This document shows positions 56,378 to 64,000 of a DNA stretch of 64,000 nt, in pieces (position 1 is the stretch's first letter; each line of letters begins with the position of its first letter). The DNA is from Streptomyces lienomycini (GTDB taxonomy: Bacteria; Actinomycetota; Actinomycetes; Streptomycetales; Streptomycetaceae). Where the stretch lies: the NCBI RefSeq assembly GCF_027947595.1, contig NZ_CP116257.1, forward strand, positions 4,836,001 through 4,900,000. Reading direction: 5' to 3'. Below the pieces are notes generated by a model, which was given only the letters and a program-made list of their open reading frames with translations, searched no databases and was not told the DNA's origin. The position numbers and the translations under genes are program-made.

Positions 56378-57493
56378 CTACGCGCGTCCTGCGGGGGCCC
56401 AGTCGGGGTGGCCGCCGTGCATGGCGGCGTAGAACGGGTCGCCGGGACCGATCTCCCCCGCGTTCACCGGCCGCCCGGTGAACGCCGCCTTGTACAGGGC
56501 CGCGGCGAACTCCAGCGTGGCGCGGGCCTCGAGACCGCTGCCGGGCGGGCGGACCCCGGCGTCCCAGGCGTCCAGTACGGCGCCGAGCTGAGCCGTGTGG
56601 GAGCTGGGCACGTCGGTGCGCGGTGCGCGCCAGGCGGCGGCACGTGCGGGGGCGACGTGGCGGGCGGGGGTGTAGCTCCAGTCGTCGTTGCGATGCCCGT
56701 ACAGATGGGTCAACTCCACCGTCGCGTCGGCGCAGTCGACGCGTACGCGGCTCACCTCGTCCGGTGAGAGCACGCTGTTGACGACGGTGGCGAGGGCGCC
56801 GCTCGCGAAGCGCACCAGGGCGGTGGAGACGTCCTCGCTCTCGGTGTCGTGCACCAGGCGCGACGCCATGGCCCGTATCTCCGCCCAGGGGCCGAGCAGA
56901 TGGAGCAGGAGGTCGTACTGGTGAATGCCGTGGCCCATGGTCGGGCCGCCGCCCTCGGTGGACCAGCGTCCGCGCCACGGCACCGCGTAGTAGGCGGCGT
57001 CGCGGTGCCAGGTCGTCTGGCAGTGGGCGACCAGCGGGGCGCCCAGCTCACCGCTCGCGATCAGTTCGCGGGCGTGCGCGGCACCGGAACCGTACCGGTG
57101 CTGGAAGACCACGGAGGCGTACGCCCCGGACGCCTCCTCGGCCGCGGCGATGTCGTCGTACTCGGCGAGGGACAGGCACAGCGGCTTCTCGCACAGCACC
57201 CACGCACCCGCCTGGAGCGCGGCCACCGTCTGCTCCCGGTGCGGGGAGGGCGGCGTACCGATCAGGACCAGGTCGGGGCGTACGGCGTCCAGCATGGCCC
57301 CCGTCGACGTGAACCCGGTGACGTCGCCGGGCACCTGCGCGCGGAAGGCGTCGAGCCGCACCGGATCCACGTCGACGGCCGCGACCAGTTCGGTGCGGTC
57401 GGCGTGGGCGGCGAGAGCGGGCAGATGGCTGCCGGTGACGATGGCTCCGGTACCGACCACGGCGACCCGGCGGCGGGCGGGGCGTGGGGACAT
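56378..57493 (-). CDS. Gfo/Idh/MocA-family sugar oxidoreductase, 371 aa
   Basis: NAD(P)-dependent oxidoreductase for sugars or inositols. The Rossmann motif is RVAVVGTGAIVTGSHLPALA, the catalytic Lys motif is AGAWVLCEKPLCLSLAEYD, and the second-domain pattern GGGPTMGHGIHQYDLLLHLL is typical. The start at 57493 has GAGGAGG upstream. A perfect LacI-type palindrome at 57540-57551 lies 47 bases upstream, so the gene is probably controlled by a LacI repressor. Confidence 0.9.
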   Translation of the reverse strand: MSPRPARRRVAVVGTGAIVTGSHLPALAAHADRTELVAAVDVDPVRLDAFRAQVPGDVTGFTSTGAMLDAVRPDLVLIGTPPSPHREQTVAALQAGAWVLCEKPLCLSLAEYDDIAAAEEASGAYASVVFQHRYGSGAAHARELIASGELGAPLVAHCQTTWHRDAAYYAVPWRGRWSTEGGGPTMGHGIHQYDLLLHLLGPWAEIRAMASRLVHDTESEDVSTALVRFASGALATVVNSVLSPDEVSRVRVDCADATVELTHLYGHRNDDWSYTPARHVAPARAAAWRAPRTDVPSSHTAQLGAVLDAWDAGVRPPGSGLEARATLEFAAALYKAAFTGRPVNAGEIGPGDPFYAAMHGGHPDWAPAGRA

Positions 57494-57539
57494 GCGGTCC
57501 TCCTCGGACAGCGGCGGGCGCCAGCACGCGCACCAGGTA

Positions 57540-57551
57540 GAAAGCGCTTTC
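57540..57551 (-). promoter_or_regulatory. LacI-type operator palindrome
   Basis: GAAAGCGCTTTC is a perfect 12-bp palindrome with the central CG step of LacI-family sites, just upstream of the Gfo/Idh/MocA gene. It differs from the CCTTTCGAAAGT site at 19139, so another LacI protein is likely involved. Confidence 0.65.
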
Positions 57552-57704
57552 GGACTGGGTCGACCCTATGCGGGCGGCGATCGCCCGGACAACCCCCACC
57601 GTTTGCGGGTCCGGCCCGCGGCTGGTCGACTGGCGCGGGGAGGAACCGAGGCCGGCGACACCGCGCCGGCCCACCCTTCAGCCCTCTCCGGAAGGAGTCC
57701 AGGC

Positions 57705-58301
57705 GTGAGTTCCCCGAAGCCCTCGTCGTCCGTGGAGCACCGGTCGGACGGCAGCCAGCCCTGGCTGCACCAGAAGGGCCGGACCATTCAGGAGTTCGGC
57801 ACCGTCAAGCAGTTCCCCGTGGCCCTGACCATGGAGACCCGTCTCTACTCCTGCCAGCGGCTCAACAAGGTCCTGGCGGACACCCGGATCCTGCACGATC
57901 TGTACAAGAAGTACCACTGGCTGATGCGCGGGGCGACGTTCTACCAACTGCACCTGCTGCTGGACAAGCACGCGGGCGAGCAGCTGGAGCTGATCGACAC
58001 CATCGCCGAGCGCGTCCAGACGCTCGGCGGCGTCGCGGTCGGCGACCCCCGTCACGTCGCCGAGATCACCACCGTGCCGCGCCCGCCGGACGGGGTGGAG
58101 GAGGTGCCGTCGATGCTGTCGCGGCTGCTGGAGGCGCACGAGCTGATCCTCACCGACTGCCACGACGCGGCGGCCCGCACCCAGGAGCTCGGGGACGACG
58201 GCACCAACGACCTCCTGGTCTCCGAGGTCGTGCGCACCAACGAACTGCAGGCGTGGTTCGTGGCGGAGCACCTCGTGGACACACCGCTCGTCCACGCCTG
58301 A
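57705..58301 (+). CDS. dps: Dps-family DNA-protection/ferritin-like protein, 198 aa
   Basis: Dodecameric iron-storage and DNA-protecting protein of the stress response. The ferroxidase residues lie in YKKYHWLMRGATFYQLHLLL plus DKHAGEQLELIDTIAERVQT. An N-terminal extension of about 45 residues and a C-terminal helix exceed E. coli Dps, as in the Streptomyces Dps paralogues, where tails govern assembly. The GTG at 57705 has GGAAGGAG 7 bases upstream. Confidence 0.92.
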   Translation: MSSPKPSSSVEHRSDGSQPWLHQKGRTIQEFGTVKQFPVALTMETRLYSCQRLNKVLADTRILHDLYKKYHWLMRGATFYQLHLLLDKHAGEQLELIDTIAERVQTLGGVAVGDPRHVAEITTVPRPPDGVEEVPSMLSRLLEAHELILTDCHDAAARTQELGDDGTNDLLVSEVVRTNELQAWFVAEHLVDTPLVHA

Positions 58302-58320
58302 CCCGTCGGACACGGCCCAC

Positions 58321-59433
58321 ATGTCCCACGACTCCGACGGCGCGCACGGTGCTCACGGTGCTCACGGTGCTCACGGTGCTCACGCAGAGCCTCCGCCGGG
58401 CGGCGGGGGGTGGTACGCGTTCCGGCAGACACCGTTCTGGCCGGCGACCGTACTGGTCCTGATCCTCGCGGCCGCGGCGGGCCTCTTCGCGGGGTCGTAC
58501 ACCTACTCGATGGCGGACCCGACGCCCCGGCTGATTCCCACGGCCGTGGTCGGCTCGTACGAGAAGGCCGGTGGCCGGGCCTATCTGGAGGGCCTGGAGA
58601 AGGCCCTCAACGCCTCGGTCAAGGTGCACGCCTACGGGAGCCGGGCCGCGGCCCGCGAGGCGATGGAGGAGCAGGAGGTGTTCGCGGTCTTCGAGCTGCG
58701 CGACGACGGACGCCACGCCGTCCTCGAGCTGTCCGCGGCGTCCGGCGCCTCGGTCGCGGAGATCCTCGCGCAGACGGCGCCGGCCGTGGGGAAGAAGACC
58801 GGCGTCCAGGTCACCGTCCGCGATGTCAAACCGCTCCAGAAGGGCGACCCGCGCGGGCTCGCGATCTTCTACGTCTCCCTGGCCGCCGTGATCATCGGCT
58901 TCGTCGGGGCGATCCAGTTGAGCGTGCACGCGCGGCCGCTGACCCCGTTCGAGCGCATCCTGTTCACGGCGGCCTACGCGCTGCTGGGCGGGTTCGCCAT
59001 CGCCGCCACGGTGGACTGGCTGCTGGGTGCGCTGGACCTGCCGTTCGTCGAGTCGTGGCTGATCCTGACGTTGACGATGTTCACGTCCGGCATGGTCTTC
59101 ACCATGTTCAACACCATGTTCGGGCGCTGGGCGATGCTGCCCACGTGGGGGCTGATGGTGCTGCTGGGCAATCCCTCGTCCGGCGGCGCGGTGTCCTGGC
59201 CGCTGCTGCCGTCCCCGCTGGGCCTGATCGGCCAGTGGCTGCCGCCCGGGGCGTCGGTCAACGCCCAGCACACCGCGGTGTACTTCCAGGGCCACCAGCA
59301 CGCGTTCCCCTTCCTGGTGCTGGGCGGGTGGGCGCTGCTGTCCTGCACGGTCTTCTGGATCTGGCGGCACCGGCATCCCGGCGGACGGGACAAGAGGCCG
59401 CAGGACCCCGAGCCGGAGGGCGCCGTGTCCTGA
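58321..59433 (+). CDS. YhgE/Pip-like (ABC-2 type) membrane protein with His-rich N-terminus, 370 aa
   Basis: The N-terminus contains five tandem Gly-Ala-His units. One membrane helix (about residues 37-60), an extracytoplasmic domain of about 120 residues (VVGSYEKAGGRAYLEGLEKA) and five C-terminal membrane segments (about 185-355) follow, as in ABC-2 permease/YhgE-like proteins. LGNPSSGGAVSWPLLPSPLG is the conserved loop of this group. No ATPase partner is adjacent. It follows Dps by 19 bases and may be co-transcribed. Substrate unknown; an export role is inferred. Confidence 0.8.
   Translation: MSHDSDGAHGAHGAHGAHGAHAEPPPGGGGWYAFRQTPFWPATVLVLILAAAAGLFAGSYTYSMADPTPRLIPTAVVGSYEKAGGRAYLEGLEKALNASVKVHAYGSRAAAREAMEEQEVFAVFELRDDGRHAVLELSAASGASVAEILAQTAPAVGKKTGVQVTVRDVKPLQKGDPRGLAIFYVSLAAVIIGFVGAIQLSVHARPLTPFERILFTAAYALLGGFAIAATVDWLLGALDLPFVESWLILTLTMFTSGMVFTMFNTMFGRWAMLPTWGLMVLLGNPSSGGAVSWPLLPSPLGLIGQWLPPGASVNAQHTAVYFQGHQHAFPFLVLGGWALLSCTVFWIWRHRHPGGRDKRPQDPEPEGAVS
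58341..58384 (+). repeat. 9-bp tandem repeat encoding Gly-Ala-His units
   Basis: The unit GGTGCTCAC is repeated four times exactly after one variant (GGCGCGCAC), followed by a GCAGAG end. Exact short repeats in a coding region can slip during replication in steps of three residues. Confidence 0.85.
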
Positions 59434-59446
59434 CGGTCGACCGTGC

Positions 59447-60991
59447 TCAGGGGGAGGCCAGGGCGCGGCAGGCCATCTGGAGGGCGAGCCGGTTGCCCGC
59501 GTCGTCCAGGCCGACGCCGAGTCGTTCGCGGACCTGGCGCAGCCGGGCGGCGACGGTGTTGCGGTGCAGGCCGAGGGCGCGGGCGGTGGCGGCGGCGGAG
59601 CCGCCGTGCTCGAGGAAGACCCGCAGGGTGGTGAGCAGGTGGGCGTGTTCGGGGCCGCTCAGTGGGGCGAGGGCGGTCTCGGCGAAGGCACGGGTGACGT
59701 CGGACTGCTGCCAGGCGGCCAGCAGCCTGCCCACGCCGAGTTCGTCGGTGTGTTCGACGGACGGCCGGAACTCCCTGGCGGCCGCGAGCCGCGCCGCGTT
59801 GCGGGCCTCGGTCAGGGTGTCGGCCAGGCCGCCGGGGCCCTGGTGGGGCCGGCCGATACCGGCCACCAGCCGCCAGCCGGGGGGAAGTTCGGCGAGTGCC
59901 CGGCGGACCCGGCGCAGCAGCAGCCGGGGTTCGTCGTCGGCGGGCCGGGGACCGCTGCTGCACCACAGGGTCCAGTCGCCCTCGCCCTCGGCGACCGCCT
60001 GGGTGCCGACGCCGTGCCGGGACAGGGCGGCGAGCAGCGGTGCGGGGACGGTGTCGGGGCGGTCGGCGGCGGGCGGCTCCTCGGCGCGTACGGCCAGGCC
60101 CACGTGCCAGTCCTCCAGCCGCCAGCCGAGCGCGACCGACTGCTCGACGACCTCCCGGCTGACGGTGCCCCGGCCGGTGACGACCTCCGTCAGCAGACGC
60201 CGGCGGACGGCGCTGTCGTGGTCGGCCCGGGTGCGTGCTCCGGCGAGCCAGGACCGGACGAAGGGTTCGAGCAGGGCGAGGCCCAGCGCGACGGTGTCGG
60301 CGCGGTCCTCGTCGGCCCGTTCGAAGGGCCAGACCAGCCAGGCGGTGACGGGCGCGGTGCCGCCCGGCCGGTGCCCCGCGATCGGGACGGCGTGCACGGG
60401 GTGGGCGAGCAGTCCGGGGGTGCGCTGGGGCACGGCGAGCTCCGGCCGCAGGGCGTCCGGAACCACCGGGTCGCCGACGATGGCTGCGCCGTCGGGCGTG
60501 ACGAGGCTGACGTCGGCGGCGAGCACGCCGCGGGCCGCGGCGATCAGGTCCGGTCCCTCCGTGCGGGTGGCGAGGCGCCGGACCAGGTGGTCGACGGTAC
60601 GGGCCCGCGTCACCTCGGGGGCGCGGACCCGCAGGGTGAGATCGAGGGCCAGCCGGAACGGGTCGTCGGTGGCGGCCCACAGCACGGGGATCCGCAGCCG
60701 GTCGGCCAGTCGTACGGCGGACAACGGCGGTCTGGCGGTGCCGTCGGCGGTGACGCACAGCGCCGCGGCGCCCGCCTCCTGGGCGCGGCGGACGAGGGCG
60801 TCGAGCCGGTAGGCGGGGGTGGCGTCCCCGACGTCGCAGAGCACCAGGTGCCCGTCGACCGGGTCGAGGGCGCCCTGGTAGACGGTCACGTCGAGCACCG
60901 GCCGCTCCAACCCGGCATGCCCGGCGAGCGTGCGGGCCCGGCGCAGCAGCGGATCGGCCAACAGGTCGGCGACGCTCGGGACGGTGCTCAT
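59447..60991 (-). CDS. PucR-family regulator of the hydantoinase/DUF917 operon, 514 aa
   Basis: Regulator with an N-terminal PucR sensor (SVADLLADPLLRRARTLAGH, DGHLVLCDVGDATPAYRLDA), a middle region and a C-terminal helix-turn-helix (FLEHGGSAAATARALGLHRN, TVAARLRQVRERLGV). It is the last gene of the operon: its ATG overlaps the stop of a 55-codon mini-ORF (ATGA at 60988-60991). Its own first 50 codons are the source of that mini-ORF and of a second one upstream. The gene itself looks complete. Confidence 0.9.
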   Translation of the reverse strand: MSTVPSVADLLADPLLRRARTLAGHAGLERPVLDVTVYQGALDPVDGHLVLCDVGDATPAYRLDALVRRAQEAGAAALCVTADGTARPPLSAVRLADRLRIPVLWAATDDPFRLALDLTLRVRAPEVTRARTVDHLVRRLATRTEGPDLIAAARGVLAADVSLVTPDGAAIVGDPVVPDALRPELAVPQRTPGLLAHPVHAVPIAGHRPGGTAPVTAWLVWPFERADEDRADTVALGLALLEPFVRSWLAGARTRADHDSAVRRRLLTEVVTGRGTVSREVVEQSVALGWRLEDWHVGLAVRAEEPPAADRPDTVPAPLLAALSRHGVGTQAVAEGEGDWTLWCSSGPRPADDEPRLLLRRVRRALAELPPGWRLVAGIGRPHQGPGGLADTLTEARNAARLAAAREFRPSVEHTDELGVGRLLAAWQQSDVTRAFAETALAPLSGPEHAHLLTTLRVFLEHGGSAAATARALGLHRNTVAARLRQVRERLGVGLDDAGNRLALQMACRALASP

Positions 60992-61155
60992 GCCCCGCCC
61001 TCGCACGAGACGGCGCGACCACGGGCAAGGGCGCTCCGATCAACGGTCACGTCGAACACCGCCCCCTCCAGCCCGGCACGCCCGGCCGACGTGCGGGCCT
61101 GACGCAGCGGCAGCGGATCGGCGGGCAGGTCGGCGACGCTCGGGACGGTGCTCAT
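60988..61155 (-). CDS. Mini-ORF, truncated PucR N-terminus copy 2, 55 aa
   Basis: Encodes MSTVPSVADLPADPLPLRQA, then RTSAGRAGLEGAVFDVTVDR and an unrelated-looking end SALARGRAVSCEGGA. The first 40 residues copy the start of the downstream PucR regulator. Start and stop overlap both neighbours by four bases (ATGA). It could be a functional micro-version of the sensor's N-terminus or simply a duplication remnant that preserves coupling. No helix-turn-helix. Confidence 0.55.
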   Translation of the reverse strand: MSTVPSVADLPADPLPLRQARTSAGRAGLEGAVFDVTVDRSALARGRAVSCEGGA

Positions 61156-61310
61156 GCCCCGCCCCCGGACCAGACGACGTGACCCTCCACCGGGCCGAAA
61201 GCGCACCAGTCCACGGTCACGTCGAACACCGACCCCTCCGACCCGGCACGCCCGGCCGACGTGCGGGCCCGGCGCGGCAGCGGATCGGCGACGCTCGGGG
61301 CGGTGGTCAT
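61152..61310 (-). CDS. Mini-ORF, truncated PucR N-terminus copy 3, 52 aa
   Basis: Encodes MTTAPSVADPLPRRARTSAG, then RAGSEGSVFDVTVDWCAFGP and VEGHVVWSGGGA. It matches the PucR N-terminus over nearly its full length, including a counterpart of DPVDGHLV. Its ATG overlaps the stop of the frameshifted DUF917 gene and its stop overlaps the next mini-ORF. Same two interpretations as copy 2. Confidence 0.55.
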   Translation of the reverse strand: MTTAPSVADPLPRRARTSAGRAGSEGSVFDVTVDWCAFGPVEGHVVWSGGGA

Positions 61311-62448
61311 GACGGGCTCCGGGTCGGGACGGTGCCGCGGTCGAAGGGGCGCGTGAGGGGTCCGGTGGGCGGGGCCGGGTCGAGACCGAAGGCGGTGGGG
61401 CCGACCAGCGGTTCGGCCGCGGGGGGCCAGTCGTGGAGGGCGGGGAGGCGGAGCAGGATCAGGTGGCCGCCGGTACGGAGTTGGTCGGCGCGCAGGGGGC
61501 GGCGGCCGCTGGGATCGACGGCGGCGATGATCTGCGGGGTGGCGGCCCGGGTGACGCCGTCCACCGTGACGGCCAGGTACTCGTCCAGGAGGTCCACCCG
61601 GACCACGGCACCGGTGCGGCCGTCGGTGAGGGTGGCCCAGCCGGGGGTCAGGTCCTGGCGGGGGACGATCTCCTCGACGCGACCGGCCGCCAGCGGTTCG
61701 GCGCCCAGCGCGTCGGCCAGGCTCTCGGGCGTGCCGCCGGTGTCCGGCGCGGTGAGGAGTCGGTCCCCGAGGCCGAGGCAGGCGGAGACGGAGTCGCGGA
61801 CCCCGATCGCCGCGAGCCGGGAGGCGGGCAGGGGGTGGACGGCGAGGGCGGCGGCCCCGCCGAGGGCGAGGACGTTGGCCCGCAGCAGCCGTTCGGCCGA
61901 GCGGCGTGAGCACTCCCGGACGACGACGGTGTCGCCGCCGGGGCCGACCAGGACGAGCGGTGCCGGGTCCACGCCGTGCACGGCGGCCACGGTCTGGTCG
62001 ATGCGGGGGAAGGCACGCCCCATGAGGTCGCCGTCGACCAGCGGCAGGCCCAGCCGGGCGGCGGCGACCGCGGCGACGACGGCGTTGAGGCCGCCGATCT
62101 CGATGACCCCGACGGCGCCCGCCCGGACGCCCGCGGCCTCGGCGGCGGTGCGCACGGCGTGGGCGAAGTCGTCGGGGTCGGCGAGCCGCTCGGCCAGCAC
62201 GTCCGGAGCGCCGACCAGACCGGCGTGCACCACGACGGTGTCCGGCGCCAGGGCGGCGGCGGGAACCAGCGGCACCGGTGCGTCGGCCAGTTCACGGCGG
62301 AGCAGCAGGGCGCCGGTGGCCACCTCTCCCCACCGCCGGAGCCGAGCAGGGTGGCCCCGGCGGCCAGCGCCGGCACCCGCGCGGCGGTCAGCGGCGCGGG
62401 TGCCGCGGGCGAGCGGGCCGGGGCGGCCCCGGCCAACGTGCGGGTCAC
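61307..62448 (-). pseudogene. DUF917 protein with a single-base frameshift near its N-terminus
   Basis: The GTG at 62448 begins VTRTLAGAAPARSPAAPAPL and LTAARVPALAAGATLLGSGG, reaching the family's Gly-rich loop; there the frame fails. Continuation ATGALLLRRELADAPVPLVP onward is in another frame. One extra G in the run at 62328-62331 would give GSGGGGEVATGALL and a normal 380-residue protein. So it is either a real frameshift or a sequence error in a homopolymer. The rest is intact (IEIGGLNAVVAAVAAARLGL, LVDGDLMGRAFPRID). Family: S-methyl thiohydantoin desulfurase-like, paired with the next gene. Confidence 0.8.
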
Positions 62449-62458
62449 CCTTCGATCA

Positions 62459-63538
62459 TCACACTTCGGCGCCCGGGAACGGGACGTAGTCGTGCGCGTA
62501 TCCGAAGTAGCCGGGCCCGGCGAGGGCGAGGCCCTCGGGGGTGCGCCAGCGCGGGTCGCAGGGCACGCCGAGGACGCTGACCCGCAGGCCGTAGCGGAGT
62601 GTCTCGGTGGTGACCGGTTCGCCGGAGTCGGTGTCCAGGACGCAGATCAGGTCGGGGACGCTGACGACGACCTCGCCGTCGCGGGTGGCGACCAGGTTCT
62701 CGTTCTGGAAGGACAGCTCCAGCGCCGAGCCGGTGTCGGCGTCGAGGCCGGCCAGCCGGGCGGTGCCGCGGGCGAAGCCGCCGCTGGTGGTGCGCCGTAC
62801 GTCGCTGATCTTGCCGGTGAAGACCGTACGGCCGCCGAGGACGCGGGCCGCCGCCGTCACGGGGTCCTCGTGGCCCTCGCGCGCCTCGCGGATGGCCCGG
62901 CCGACCCGCTCGCACAGGGTCAGGGTGCCGGGCACCAGGTGGTCCTTGGCCTGGCGGCCGGTGAGGGCGTAGAGGCTGACGGCCGCGCTGCACCCCATTT
63001 CGACGGTGGCGGCGCGGGCGAGGCGTTCCGCCCAGGCGTTGCCGTCGGTGCGCAGGGTGACGGAGTTGCCGCGTTCGTCGGCGAGCGCCATCGGGGAGGC
63101 CTGTACGCCGCCGAGGGTGGGCAGCAGCATCTGGAGTTCGGGGAAGGCGCGGCCCATGCCGTCGGCGTCGATCAGCGGGATGCCCGCCTCGGCTGCGGCG
63201 ACGAACGGCGACATGGAGTTCAGGCCGCCCGCCTCGATGGAGACGGTGTGGGTGGCCTTGCGGCCGAGGAGTTCCTCCATGGCCCGCATGGCGCCGATGA
63301 TCTCGTCGCCCGAGGGGAGCTTCTCCAGCATGACCGTGGGCGCCCCCATGAAGGCGGTCGGGACGATCAGTGCCTCGTCGTCGGTCTCGTCGAGGTCGAG
63401 GAGCGTGACGGGACCGTTCCGCTTCAGCGCCTGCTGGGCGAGGAGGCGGCCGACGAACGGGTCGCCTCCTCCTCCGGTGCCGAGCACGGCGGCCCCGCGG
63501 GCCAGGTCCGGCAGGTTGTCGGCGGTGATCTCACGCAC
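62459..63538 (-). CDS. DUF917 (S-methyl thiohydantoin desulfurase-like) protein, 359 aa
   Basis: Starts MREITADNLPDLARGAAVLG with the Gly-rich loop GTGGGGDPFVG; further family marks are VSIEAGGLNSMSPFVAAAEA, IPLIDADGMGRAFPELQM and ISDVRRTTSGGFARGTARL. DUF917 proteins occur with hydantoinase-type genes and some desulfurise methylthiohydantoins. The GTG at 63538 overlaps the upstream hydantoinase stop by eight bases. A second DUF917 gene follows after 10 bases, suggesting a heteromeric or duplicated function. Confidence 0.9.
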   Translation of the reverse strand: MREITADNLPDLARGAAVLGTGGGGDPFVGRLLAQQALKRNGPVTLLDLDETDDEALIVPTAFMGAPTVMLEKLPSGDEIIGAMRAMEELLGRKATHTVSIEAGGLNSMSPFVAAAEAGIPLIDADGMGRAFPELQMLLPTLGGVQASPMALADERGNSVTLRTDGNAWAERLARAATVEMGCSAAVSLYALTGRQAKDHLVPGTLTLCERVGRAIREAREGHEDPVTAAARVLGGRTVFTGKISDVRRTTSGGFARGTARLAGLDADTGSALELSFQNENLVATRDGEVVVSVPDLICVLDTDSGEPVTTETLRYGLRVSVLGVPCDPRWRTPEGLALAGPGYFGYAHDYVPFPGAEV

Positions 63539-64000
63539 GGGGGCCTCCCAGGCTCAGTTCTCCGACGGCCTTGACGCGGATCCGGGTGGCGTTGCCCGGC
63601 AGGTAGGCCAGCGGTACTTCCTCGATGTCGACGATCTCGACGGAGCCCGGCCGGGCTCCCGCGGCGACCGCTCGGTCTACGGCCTCCTGACGGGCCTCGT
63701 CGAGCACGGTGTCGCGCTGCTGCGGGACGACCGAGTAGACCCGGTCGACCTCGCCGCCGACCTGGGCGATCGCCGCGCCGATGGCGTTGGCCACGGCGAA
63801 GTGGTCGGGGCGCACGACGCGGGACGCGCCCGCGAGGTCCTCCGGGACCAGGATGCTGCCGCCGCCGACGGCGACGACGGGCACCGGTTCGGCGGAGGCC
63901 CGCATCCGGTCGACGACCTCGGCGAGCCGGTCGTCGACGACGCGCAGGGCGGCGGCCACCACGCTCTTGTCGAGGTGGGCGACGAGCGAGGCGTCGCCCA
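63531..64000 (-). CDS. Hydantoinase/oxoprolinase A-family protein, 3' part
   Basis: The frame is open through the window edge, so the 5' part is missing. Visible are VPVVAVGGGSILVPEDLAGA, RVVRPDHFAVANAIGAAIAQ and VDIEEVPLAYLPGNATRIRV, the ASKHA-type C-terminal region of HyuA/oxoprolinase proteins, which hydrolyse hydantoin-like rings with ATP. First visible gene of the operon that continues with two DUF917 genes and the PucR regulator. Confidence 0.9.
   Translation of the reverse strand, partial: GDASLVAHLDKSVVAAALRVVDDRLAEVVDRMRASAEPVPVVAVGGGSILVPEDLAGASRVVRPDHFAVANAIGAAIAQVGGEVDRVYSVVPQQRDTVLDEARQEAVDRAVAAGARPGSVEIVDIEEVPLAYLPGNATRIRVKAVGELSLGGPRA

Larger units (their letters stand above)
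60843..61310 (-). repeat. Three tandem diverged copies of the PucR gene's 5' end
   Basis: The first about 150 bases of the PucR gene (60843-60991) recur at about 61000-61155 and 61158-61310. Shared stretches include GGTCGGCGACGCTCGGGACG and, read as protein, VPSVADL, RARTSAGRAG and FDVTVD. Each copy ends at an ATGA stop/start overlap with the next, so the unit of duplication includes the intergenic junction. Confidence 0.85.

Overview
The window is Streptomyces chromosomal DNA. The evidence is very high GC, strong third-position GC bias, many GTG starts and four-base ATGA/GTGA gene overlaps, together with typical family content: PucR, ROK, LacI and DeoR regulators, DUF4865, TerD proteins, GH87, and a small secreted phospholipase A2 of the S. 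violaceoruber type. An actinomycete-type argG with an ARG-box region suggests a chromosome-arm location, because argG of S. lividans and its relatives is known to lie in an unstable arm. I see no rRNA, tRNA, CRISPR array or replication origin.

Layout. Positions 1-6.6 kb hold the end of an oligopeptide ABC ATPase, a membrane-anchored PLC-like phosphodiesterase and a large secreted GH87 alpha-glucanase. Positions 6.9-13.6 kb hold argG, a GABA-type aminotransferase/aldehyde dehydrogenase pair with a divergent PucR regulator, and a RibD/DHFR-like reductase. Positions 13.7-20.3 kb form a sugar-uptake operon (binding lipoprotein, two permeases, GH3 glycosidase) with a divergent LacI repressor. Positions 20.3-26.9 kb are a decayed accessory region. 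It contains an SMI1/KNR4 gene, a GNAT gene, fragments of a cupin regulator and a methyltransferase-like gene, a toxin gene split by an IS256-family element with an 8-bp target duplication, the toxin's intact putative immunity gene, and a GAF regulator that has lost its C-terminus.

Positions 27-45.8 kb are mostly house-keeping or conserved Streptomyces genes: an SDR dehydrogenase, NUDIX, lnt, a glutamate racemase, an HpnB-like glycosyltransferase, a TerD-family protein, MOSC, a beta-helix/AAA ATPase fusion, a membrane protein with a split alpha/beta-hydrolase motif set, a DeoR regulator, a cysteine-synthase-like enzyme preceded by a 30-residue membrane peptide, and an anti-sigma-type ATPase. 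Positions 46-48.9 kb hold a TetR gene with a good palindromic operator, DUF4865 and a chimeric phosphotriesterase/tautomerase pseudogene. Positions 49-57.5 kb hold a ROK regulator, an AlkB homologue, an RlmG-like methyltransferase, an aga-like amino-sugar locus (class II aldolase, SIS isomerase, divergent DeoR), PAP2, PLA2 and a Gfo/Idh oxidoreductase. The last 6.5 kb contain a Dps protein and a membrane protein, then a hydantoinase/DUF917/DUF917/PucR operon in which the 5' part of the PucR gene has been duplicated twice into translationally coupled mini-ORFs.

The most unusual items are the IS-split toxin, whose reading frame is restored exactly by removing the IS and one target repeat; the triplicated PucR N-terminus; the hydrolase whose motifs flank a large membrane domain; the beta-helix/AAA fusion; and the small ORF whose ribosome site sits in a hairpin.
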